From: Liolophura sinensis
Taxonomy: Eukaryota; Mollusca; Polyplacophora; Chitonida; Chitonidae
Assembly (NCBI RefSeq): GCF_032854445.1
Contig: NC_088300.1
Span: 7,194,001 to 7,258,000, forward strand
DNA length: 64,000 nt
Direction: 5' to 3'
Made by a program: the position numbers and the translations under genes. This document shows, piece by piece, positions 49,601 through 61,600 of the stretch. Every line of letters starts with the position of its first letter. Position 1 is the first letter of the stretch. The notes under the pieces were generated by a model that ran no database searches, was not told the DNA's origin, and worked only from the letters and a program-made list of their open reading frames with translations.

Positions 49601-52600
49601 AAGGTAATACCAAAGTGATAATTTAACTCGGTTACAGTACATGTGTCTAATTACTAAATCGTTTCAGATAAAACGTATGTTTGTACACCAAGTAAAAACG
49701 AACATGTTGGAAGTAAGAGCGTCACTCTATTGGCCCAGCTTGGAAATGTGCTTACACTTTTTAATACATATACATGGATACATTTACAGGTGTATGTAAT
49801 CATGTCATTAATTGGTACATCTTTAAACAGTGTCTTATGCATCGTAAAATCTTATCATCGTACCTAAATGCACCATTTATGTTTCTGGGATTTAATAAAG
49901 CTATGAGATTTGGCTTATTTGAAAATAGATGTAACTCCATATGAGTTGAGATAGCTATAATTTGTTCTGTATTTATTATTGTAACACACAAGGCAAAGTT
50001 CATGTGAGCGTCCAGTTTTTTAATAGCAATGATTTTGATGTAGTTAGAAAGATTTATTGTTGTCTCTAGTTACAGATTTTCCTTGTACAACGTAAGCACA
50101 TATAGTCATAATTAAATTGGAAGATTGATGTACTATTCATTCATGTGATAGTGCCTGAAGCTTTGCTGATTTCTGATGGCTTCTTATGATATGTTGACAG
50201 TGTATAAAGATTTTTGGACAGGTAGGTCACAGTGGCTGGGCGTGTAGTATGTGGCAGTAAACTTTGTTAGTTTCATGCCACTGCACATGTGTAAGCTTAA
50301 TTGCTTGTAACAGAGCTAGTGATATAATCTCATTTACCGTTCCGTATCAGTGTAAACATTCTGTGATAATATCATAGAGCATGCCATTAGCGTTATCTGC
50401 ATTGTCCGTGACATTTTAGGGGTTTGTCACTAACGAGTCATGTGTGAAGTGCTGGCAATGGCTTTTAATAAAACTTTTGTTCTCGATCATGACCATGTGC
50501 CTGGGGCCATGATGTGGTGTTATGGACCTGATGGTTGTCGGCTGGTATTGGTACGTTTGACTGGCGTGGCAGTGAAACAGAGAACACGATGGGATGGCAC
50601 GAAATGAGAAAATGCCACGGTGACTATTACGAGTCGTCAATCAAGTAGGGGTCGCTCTCGCCTTGCCGGTTAATTTACCCGCTCCCCATCAGAGAACGGC
50701 GAGCACCAAGCCAGCACCCATACACAAAAATGAGAATTTACTGCTTTTGCCTTGATCTTTGGTAAAGAGCAAACATGATGTGGCGGAGAACTGTAACGTG
50801 TTGTGATTAAAATTGATTGTTAGCCAGAAGTGAATACTCGCGGGACCAGGCCCAGAGGCCTGGCCAATGAAAACAAGACAAATGATCAGTGATGCCATGT
50901 TTGACTTGAAGACGCTTTTAGGCAAAGCAAATAACAACTTATTCAATTATGTTTGATGAAATTTGTGCAATTTTTAAGGGGGTAAATAGAACGTAATTCG
51001 CCTGTGTTTAACCAGGTAGTGGTGGTCCCAGTGGCATAATTAACCTCTCAGCTGAAGAGTGTGGCCGCATTGGACCAAACCAATTTACAGGCCACTCAAA
51101 ATCTGATTAGTGCCTCCAATGAGCGACTGAATAGCGGCGCTCTTAAGACGCTGCAGATTTCAAAGATTATCCCCGGGTTTGCCTCCAGCTCATTCCTAAA
51201 CATTTGTGCCGTATCACACACAAAAACCATTTTTGCACAACTCTTGAGGCTAAATTGACTTCTTTTGTGCCGAAAATGATAGATAATTTGATAGCCATTT
51301 TGAGTGCATCATCTTTAGCAGAGACAAACACGAGATGCTTTAACGTGTACATGTGTATAATTTTTGTGAAAGATTTTCATTACTTTTGGTACTTTTGGAC
51401 CAATATCGCATAGGTACTGCTGTGCATATTAGTACTGGTATAGGTACTGTTGTGCATATTAGTACTGGTATAGGTACTGCTGTGCATATTAGTACTGGTA
51501 TAGGTACTGCTGTGCATATTAGTACTGGTATAGGTACTGCTGTGCATATTAGTACTGGTATAGGTGCTGATGTGCATATCCTTGTTATGGTGTGTAATGA
51601 GACCAGACACATCTGGGAAAGGTCCTGATGTGCACATTCTTGTAATGGTGTGTAATGAGACCAGTCACAGATAGAGTGTATCTGGGAATGGTCCTGGTGT
51701 GCATATCCTTATAATGGTGTGTAGTGAGACTAGACATTGACCAAATGTATGTGGTATAGGTGCTGATGTGCATATCCTTGTAATGGTATTTAATAAGGCC
51801 AGACAGGGACCGAGTGTATCTGGTATAGGTGTTGATGTGCATATCAGTAATGGTGTATAATGGTGTGTAATGAGACCAGACACTGACCAAGTGTATGTGG
51901 TATAGGTGCTGAAGTGCATATCCTTGTAATGGTGTGTAATGAGAGCAGACATTGAACAAGTGTATGTGGTATAAGTGCTGATGTGCACATCCTTATAATG
52001 GTGTGTAATAAGGCCAGACAGAGACTGAGTGTATGTGGTGTAGGTGCTGATGTACATATCCTTGTAAAGGTGTGTAATGAGACCAGACATTGACCAAGTG
52101 TGTGTGGTATAGGTGCTGATATGCATATCCTTGTAATGGTGTGTAATAAGGCCAGACAGAGACCGAGTGTATCTGGTATAGGTGCTGATGTGCATATCAG
52201 TAATGGTGTGTAATGAGACCAGACATTGACCAAGTGTATCTGGTACAGGTGCTGATGTGCATATCCTTGTAAAGGTGTGTAATGAGACCAGACATTGACC
52301 AAGTGTGTATGGTATAGGTGCTGATGTGCATATCCTTGTAATGGTGTGTAATGAGAGCAGGCATTGAACAAGTGTATCTGGTACAGGTGCTGATGTGCAT
52401 ATCCTTGTAATGGTGTGTAATAAGGCCAGACAGAGACCGAGTGTATCTGGTATAGGTGCTGATGTGCATATCCTTGTAAAGGTGTGTAATGAGACCAGAC
52501 ATTGACCAAGTGTGTGTGGTATAGGTGCTGATGTGCATATCCTTGTAATGGTGTGTAATGAGAGCAGGCATTGAACAAGTGTATCTGGTACAGGTGCTGA

Positions 52601-55600
52601 TGTGCATATCCTTGTAATGGTGTGGAATGAGACCAGACATGGACCAAGGATAGACATTTTGAAATTCCTATCCCATAAGTCCATGCATCAATAATTACAG
52701 CATGAAAATGTCCTTATGTAGAGACTATTCCTGGGAAAATGTAGAGTGAACAGAGACATTCAAGAGCCCAATTTCATGAAGCATACTTAGCGTTAAGTTG
52801 CCTGTACCTAAGTGCACTTCATACATGTATGTCTACAACATACATTGTCATGGTAGTTAAGGACTAACTTAGCTAAGTGCACATCTTGAAACCAGCCTCA
52901 GTCATAATGGGAAGAATCCAGTTTGTTGAAAAAGCTTCCCTTTTTCATGGAACATGTAGGTACATGTATACATGTACATCGTCTGTTAATTAATTATTTT
53001 TTTTTTCTTATTGGTGCTCACTGCTGTATACTCCATGAGTATTTAAATTGTATGTTTATTGATAAAGATAACCCCAAAAGGTACATGATAAATCTTCTGA
53101 TACAAGGCTGAAACCATGTCAGCCTGAGCTGAATTTGACATGCAACAACAGACTGTCATGAAGTATGATACTAGGCTGAAACCATGTCAGCCTGAGCTGA
53201 ATTTGATATGCGACGACAGACTGTCATGAAGTATGATACTATACACCCCTTGGCCAGTCAGACATTTCTGGCAACTACTTGTACCTGTTCTCTTACTGGT
53301 GGCTTTACATCCTCTCCGATTATATACTATTTTGATATTTAAGTTCTGCAACCATTTGTATGTACATGGTATGGTACATTTATGCACCATAAAGTTATCT
53401 CTTTAGCTGCATTTTATGCATGTTAAAATTTGCATTCACACATGAAACAGTATTGACTGGGCTTCGGCCTTGGCTATTGTCAGAAACTAAAGCCTTATCA
53501 GTCTAATCTAGAATTCATATCTGTATAATGCATATCTGTGAATTAGGAATGTAAGTATTAATCCTGGATCATTTTAAGCCTATCAGCTGATAATACAAGT
53601 ATTAGCTATACATAGAGCTGGCTTAGCATGGAATTTTTTATGACTTCGTTTCTACTGCACTGTGTTAGGGGTCATGGGCTAAGTGGTTCTACCCTACAGT
53701 CATATATGTGCCCATATGTCGTAATGTTGAACAAATGATAGAAATGCCTATTTGCTCATGTTCTAATGCACTGTCTTAGTCATGCTGTTGTATTTGAATA
53801 CTAGGGATCAGGCACAGGCATATGGAAGGAAAAACATGTTCTGAGGTTTGTTCCAACCGTAAAAGTGGTTGTACTTAACTATTAATAACCTTTCATTTAT
53901 GATACGATAAATCTGATATGGAGCAGAATACATGCATTAAGTATGCAAGTCCAAAAATAGTAAAAAGGTATTATTGTTTAGGTAAAATGGATGACCTAGT
54001 GTGAGCCTTAGTGTTGCCTGCTTGAATTGAATGTACTTCATTTGTACAGGAAAATATACATGTATGAATTATCAAATTATTGTATATATACATATATGTA
54101 TAAACATCTACCTGTATCCATAAGCCAGTGTTTATATCATTATGAACACACGTTATGTTTTATTAATGGATCAGGTTTAACACCTAATTATTGTTCTGCT
54201 CTAATTTATCTGTAATATAGACATGTCATTATTACCAGTTTATTAGCCACATAATCTGCTACATTGACACAGCTCTGATTAAGTGTGTAAATGGCATTTG
54301 CCTTTCTACTGTACACCAACAACAAACATGGCTACGCAGCAGGAGCAAGGCAAATGTTTTCCCTGGGATGTTAAGTGTTAATTCATGGATTCTAGTCAAA
54401 TTTGCTTACTTGTCAGCTATAAGATAATTTGTTTGAGTGGTTTGTGTTTAGTGTACTGAGCTGGAGATAAAATGTAGTTAACTTTACCTCAGTTTACAAC
54501 GGTTTGTTTGACCACTACAAACAGTTATTGTGTGATAATGTAGATTTAATAAAGCCGGATCATGACTTTCTGTCATTTGCTCTGTGCACAGATGATAAAA
54601 AAAGACCACAGGCTGTCAGCTTTGTTAGCCCTTCCGATTGAACTTCAAACATTTACCTTAGAGTTATCTGGCTATTGTAACCTAGGCCTCCACAAACAAC
54701 TGATTGGTCTTAGCAAACACTGGTTATCTCCCTTGGTCAAATATGAAACAAAACTTAGAATTTGTAAGTATAATATTGACTAGGGCTAATGATGAGGAAG
54801 AGGGGTAAATACTGCCTGTCCATATGGACAGAGGGATAACTTGGGGGGGCCACAGGGTGGGGGAATTAGGCGTGGGGGTGGGGTCAGGGCTAACCAAACC
54901 TAATTTACTCAGATTGGTTGACAAACAGAGTTGTGATTTGTCTACAGTGCCAGGTAAATACAGGGCTGTGCTCTCTAGCCTTTAACATGGCCATGCCGTC
55001 TGCCTCTCCAGGCCATTGCCTGTGTGATGGAGCTGTGCGGACAATCCAACAGTTAGAGTGTGGATTCAGCCCTGATCAGTAAACTCCACTGACAACATGG
55101 CTGTCAGATGGTGTTGGCTCTCAAACTCCTCAGCTAATATACTTTCCAACCCATGATTTCCATAAATTAATTTAGGGACATTTTCCACAAATATTGAACT
55201 TTTTGCCAGCAGGCAGGGAGTGTAACTGGGCTGTGATTTGAGTTGAAATAGAGTGAGTTTGTACAGCTCCCAGTACAGATGTCAGAGGGAAGTTCTGTTG
55301 ACAGCGCCTGAACCATATCCTCCATCAGGCTGCTCCTAGTACAGCCATCATCTTCAGAACTTCTCTGCTATGGCTCTTTGTCGCTTCTCAACAACCCTAG
55401 CTGCTCACAGGAGTTGTCCTGGCTGAACCTCACTGAACTTTTCCTTGACCTCAGCAGTACTCTACATGTATATTAGATGTGTCATTGTTGGATGGGTTAC
55501 ATCTGTAACAGTTGTCATTAGTGAACGGTGTCTTGGCTGCCATGTGTGGCAAGGATGTTTGGATGGTTCTTGTGTCTTGATAACCTTATTCTTGCTGAAA

Positions 55601-58600
55601 CATGTTTGGGGTCATGCCTAAGGTCATGTCCAAGGTCACTCTCCAAGGTCACTCTCCCAGATCTGCTCTCATCACAGTTGCTACTGTCTTCATGTTTGTG
55701 GAGGTCAGAAGTACCCAGCCAGTGTACTGTTCAGCAGCAAGGAGGTCAGAAGCTGAGGTCATAAATCAACCTCCCACAGTTGTAGTACAACTGTTGTAGC
55801 TGATCTGAGGTCAAACCCCCAGTTCCAGGGTCACGATGTAATGAGTTCTATCAGTTCTAGCAATTTGACCTGTGTGGGGCCAAATGTTACGTAATACATT
55901 GCATCAGATGCATCCTGAGCTTTCCACTAAGACTAATCTTCTAATGTTCTAATCTTCTGCGGCTGTTTGGAAACCACTGGCCGGCATCATGTTGTCGTGG
56001 GATACCCCAGATCCACCAAGATCAGTGTTTGTCAGCGGAATGGAAATCAGTAGCATGAGTCATGATAACACGATGACTTTAATGTGCTTCAAGTGTACAA
56101 TAAAGGGTAATATTAATGAATGGGAGACATTATGTATCCTCCTTACCCATACGTATAAAAAAGACGTTTGATGTACATGCTGTTTTGTGTGTGCTGTGGT
56201 TAGGATCAGTCTTCTGTCCTATTTGTAGGTCCCCTCTGGGTAAAATGACATCAAGTGGACAAAGGTTTGATTCCTTGTATGGCAGAGAGAATTTCCTTAG
56301 TGAACGACACCAAGGAGATGTAAGGAGGAGCCTAGGTAAGCCATTCTGTCAGAAAGTTTACACTTGGTTGGACTAAAATTATGTAAGCTTCTTTCACTTT
56401 GTGCCAGTAAAACGTGCCTCTAGGAAAATGATGTTTTTCAGGATTGTAGTAAGGTAAACAATTGTTCAGGGAAGGCTGAAGTGGCATCCATGGTTAAAAA
56501 ATGAAAATTGACATCATTACGTAAAACAGTTTGAGATGTTGTCATTGCCAAATTTACATACACAGCATGCAAGTTTTTGTACTCTAGACATTGCACTTAT
56601 GCATGCAGCAGTGTGAAGTTAATCAGATCAACAGTTTTGAAGTTATTGGACAGATGGACTTACAGTACATACATACAGAGATTCCTTCCTTGATACATGT
56701 AGTTAGAAAACTGATTTGTGTTCAAAAGTTAACATGATTTGCGTTTAGAAGTTAACTTGATTTCTATTCAGAGTAACAGTATTTCAAAAAACAATAACAG
56801 AGAACTTGAAAGGAAGTTACATCTCACATCTCACCATGTACGTGACAACCTTCAAGACCATCATAATTGTTATGCTGTGTGATTTTTGTTCTCTGGTAGA
56901 TTTTGGGGATTCCTCGAGCCAACGTGCCAAGCGAGAGTCAAGACGTGCGAGAAGGTCTCGATCTCTACCCAGCGAAAGCTCTGACCAGGACATGGATGCC
57001 GACCATCATTGTTCTCGCAGACGTGACCCCAGGGGTAGTAGTCATTCTCCCCAGGGCATGGTTATGCTGTACCCCATGGCAGTGCCGTCAGTGGTTACCA
57101 GCCTAAGTCATCCTCAGAATAGTAATGTTAGCGGGACTCCTGTTACTTATATCCCTGGGGTAGTACCACAGACTGTCCCTCAGGTGACTCAGGCTTCCAC
57201 TGCCCCACCCACAGGGCAACAATCATTTGTGGGTAGTCACCCCACACACAGCCCGCTACAGTCTTCCGCCACCACGTGCCCTGGCTATGTGGGTGGTCCG
57301 AACATTCTTGTAACACCTAACCCATCTGTACAACCTGCACCCACCTCTACGCTGGGGTCACCGACCACACATCAGGTTGCCTACCTTCTCGAGGAACTCA
57401 AGCTAGAACGAGCTCGTAATAATAAAGTAAGTAGGTGAATTTCAACAAGTTACATATTCATACTCCTACATACATGTATGCGTAGGGATAACATTTCTCA
57501 GATGGTCATGCTTAGATTTAATATATTATTAAAATACAAATTCAGAATATTTGTGTGTACCATGTTGAAGTACACTTGTGTTGGTTTGTGTGTACACTTA
57601 TGTTGGGTGGTGTGTACACTTGTGTTGGTGTGTACACTTATGTTTGTTTGTGTGCACACTTGTGTTGGTTGGGGTGTACACTTCTGTTGATTTGTGTGTA
57701 CACTTCTGTTGGTTTATGTTTACAGAGAGTGAAGTGGTTGGCTTTACATGTACATGTAAGAAAAATTGTCTGGGTATTCAATTTATGCAGTGTGAAAATG
57801 ATTTGAATACGGTCATGCCTGTTGTAAAAAGGCATCATAATTGAATCCTACAAAACTGACCACTGTGAACCTTTAATATGACTATTATGAGCATGTTAAA
57901 ATCACAGTGCCGAAATTCTGATATTGTGCCAGGCCCAGCTGAAACAGCCCTGTTTACATGGATTTCTGGACAGCTAGACCTTCATAGACCTTGCTTATGA
58001 CCTTCATAGACCTTGTGTATTTGAAAGGCCATGGAGATCAAACATATCTCTTATGCTAGTTTCCAGGTTTTTCCAGGTCCAGGATTTTCATCTGATAACA
58101 TTCGGAAAATGATTAATATCATGAAGGGAATCATATCACTACCAATTCAGGAACAGTTTGTGGTATTATTGCATGCTCTACGTGCGTGTATATATGTTTT
58201 TTTTTATTCATTTTAATAATGGATGGTGTATAATTGGAAGATGGGTGTAGAAATGAGTTAGCTTTCTGGTAGTTAATATCAAAGGCAGGTTGTTGACTCT
58301 GTTAATATCTCTGTGCTAATGTGGCTTCTCTAGTATCTGCTATTTACCCAGTCATCAGGGTCCATTATCCAACCAGCCAGAGTTGTGTACAAAGTCAGTT
58401 GATCAGAGCTGATGTATTTTAGGAGGACAGAGTAAACATTACTGATGAATCTCATCACGGTATTCATGAGATCTTATCTCTGTGGACATGACGTGTGTAG
58501 CAAAGTACGTGTAAACTATCAGCACAGCTTCTGGCAGGGCCAGATTCTACAGCCTGTGAAATTTGGCATTTAGAAAATGGCGTGTCTCTGGGCCAACTTC

Positions 58601-61600
58601 CAATTAAGCATGTTAAGTCATACACTGCTGAACTACCGTTCATGCCCTCAAGTCAATTGTGGATTTTCTCAGTGCACTGATGGTTTGCTAATTCCATTTT
58701 ACATCTCTTAAATCCAAACAGGTTAGAGATAATTACTACAGGAATCTGGTACATTGTAAGAATATTTTTTACTTTGAATCATATAAATCATTTACTGTTT
58801 GGTAATATATATATGATAAACATGTACATGTATGTTAATTACACCTAGCCTGTTAGCTAGATATGGATTTGTCTATTAAGGATTAATATTTTTATGAAAA
58901 ATTTTTCTGTTAATTTGCTGATGTATTTAAGGAATTTCATTTAAACTCAAAGAAAACACTAAAATGAAGTATATATTGAACAAAGTTGAACACAATCTAG
59001 GAAAATAGTTGGATTTTTTTTTTATAGAATTTTTCCAACCGAGTAAAAAGGTTTTAAAACATCAAATTTTAGGTCTGTATTGTCTGTATACCCAGAGGGT
59101 ATCAGTGACGTCATGCCTGTTTTTTTTTGCCTGAAATATTTCTATTCAAGGTCAATTTGTCGAATACATTCATAGATTTATATGTATATGCATTTAGAAT
59201 GATGAAATGTAGTGGTCTGTGTGTTAAGTAGCAAAAGCCTGACTTGACGTCATCAGTCCCATTACGTTCAGAAAAGGCTACCACAGAATCCATAGTTTCA
59301 TATGCATTTTAAGGGTTAAAATAAATGTAAAAAAAAAAAAAAATAAAAAAATAAAACTATTTTTGTGGACAGTTTTAAAGGGCTATCATCTGGTGTATAC
59401 TTCATGTTAGTGTTTTCTTTACCTTTAATATATGGGTTACTCATTACAATCAGCATACACACGACAGACAAATCAATCAGCATACACATGACAGACAAAC
59501 CAATCAGCATACACGACAGACAAACCAATCAGCATACACATGACAGACAACCCAATCAGCATACATATGACAGACAAACCAATCAGCATACACATGACAG
59601 ACAAATCAATCAGCATACATGACAGACAAACCAATCAGCATACACACGACAGACAAACCAATCAGCATACACATGACAGACAAACCAATCAGCATACACG
59701 ACAGACAAACCAATCAGCATACACATGACAGACAACCCAATCAGCATACATATGACAGACAAACCAATCAGCATACACATGACAGACAAATCAATCAGCA
59801 TACACGACAGACAAACCAATCAGCATACATATGACAGACAAACCAATCAGCATACACACGACAGACAAATCAATCAGCATACATATGACAGACAAACCAA
59901 TCAGCATACACATGACAGACAACCCAATCAGCATACATATGACAGACAAACCAATCAGCATACACATGACAGACAAATCAATCAGCACACACGACAGGCA
60001 AATCAGTCAGCATACACATGACAGACAAACCAATCAGCATACACGACAGACAAACCAATCAGCATACACATGACAGACAACCCAATCAGCATACATATGA
60101 CAGACAAACCAATCAGCATACACATGACAGACAAATCAATCAGCATACACATGACAGACAAACCAATCAGCATACATATGACAGACAAATCAATCAGCAT
60201 ACATATGACAGACAAACCAATCAGCATACATATGACAGACAAACCGAACATTACAATCAGCATACACATGACAGACAAACCAATCAGCATACACATGACA
60301 GACAAACCAATCAGCATACACATGACAGACAAACCAATCAGCATACACATGACAGACAAATCAATCAGCATACATATGACAAGACAAACTGAACATTACA
60401 ATCAGCATACATATGACAGACAAACCGAACATTACAATCAGCATACACATGACAGACAAACCAATCAGCATACACATGACAGACAAACCAATCAGCATGC
60501 ACATGACAGACAAACCAATCAGTATACACATGACAGACAAACCAATCAGTATACACATGACAGACAAACCAATCAGCATACATATGACAGACAAACCGAA
60601 CATTACAATCAGCATACACATGACAGACAAACCAATCAGCATACACATGACAGACAAACCGAACACATTGTGTGTTACACATTACGATCAGCATACACAT
60701 GACAATCAGCATACACATGACAATCAGCATACACTTGACAGACAAACCAATCAGCATACACATGACAGACAAACCAATCAGCATACACGACAAACAAACC
60801 AATCAGCATACACATAACAGGCAAACCGAACACATTGTGGGTTGTATTCATGCATTTGCATTTTGAATTTGTCAGTATTCCTTATAACTGGTTGGCTCGT
60901 TGGCTCAGATGGTTAAAATGCTGGCTTGCCGTGAATATCAGGCCCTTGACTATAAACTGAGTTGTATGGTCAAATTAAGCTCTTGATGTTTCTGCAGCGA
61001 CTTTATATGTTTGTTAGCTTCAAGAAAAACTGGACAGATGTCAGGAGGAATTAGAAGTTGCTCGACGAGCATTGAAGACAAAGGAAATAGAAAAAGAGGC
61101 TACAACATCTGGTCAAGTTTCAGGTACATCATTTAATTGATTTGATTGACTAGTATTAGTGGATTGGTGTTTTATGCTAAAGAATATTTCACTCATATGA
61201 CAGCTTTTATATCCACATACTCATGACCAAAACATTACAAATCTGCAAACCGTTGTTAATGATCTTCTGCTTTATTCTGGTTAGTTTACAAAGTTTATAC
61301 ACCTGTACTTCTGATGGGTTGATGATTTCTCCAACAAGAAAAGGGAAACTCAACTAGCATCTGGCCTACATTTATAGGTAAAAGTCAGAGATTTGATCAT
61401 TGACTCTCTCAGCAGCCATTACCATATCGTCCATATAAGTATGTGCTTCCACACATAAAATTAACCAGCGTTAGATTATATTTGTGAAAAATTCGTGAAT
61501 TCTGAATCAAATGAATAAATTTTAGTTAACTTATGACAGAAATTTAACTGAAATTATTGTGTGCCAGCAAAAATTTGGAATGAACAAGGAACTATTGCAG

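Larger units (their letters stand above)
36486..56228 (+). other. 19.7-kb intron 2 of the MIPOL1-like gene
   Basis: I find no coding exon that fits phase and splice signals. Contents: 44-bp minisatellite (36912), SINE B (38861), SINE fragments (38359, 48417), tandem repeats (48770, 51410-52655, 53101), and several stretches of more balanced composition with transcription-factor-like motifs (about 47060-47560, 47860-48100, 50640-51260, 54240-54370, 54900-55350) that look like candidate regulatory DNA. Confidence 0.6.
57427..61017 (+). other. 3.6-kb intron 4 of the MIPOL1-like gene
   Basis: Contains a GT-rich repeat (57545-57725), a unique stretch of more balanced composition (about 58290-58640), an A-rich tract near 59328, the 27-bp array (59448-60835) and a tRNA-like fragment (60888). 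No exon fits the phases. Confidence 0.6.

Noticed and set aside
51665-52684. Minus-strand ORF of 339 codons and overlapping ORFs of 267 and 147 codons
   Set aside because: They lie wholly in the 69-bp array. A period divisible by 3 without stops makes long frames automatically, and several frames are open at once.
59448-60835. Possible CRISPR-like array (short repeats in regular order)
   Set aside because: Units are directly adjacent with no unique spacers, and the context is an animal intron.
59365-60866. Many ORFs of 60-210 codons on both strands with MTDKPISIH- or MLIGLSVMC-type repeats
   Set aside because: Artefact of the 27-bp tandem array; no unique sequence, no splice context.
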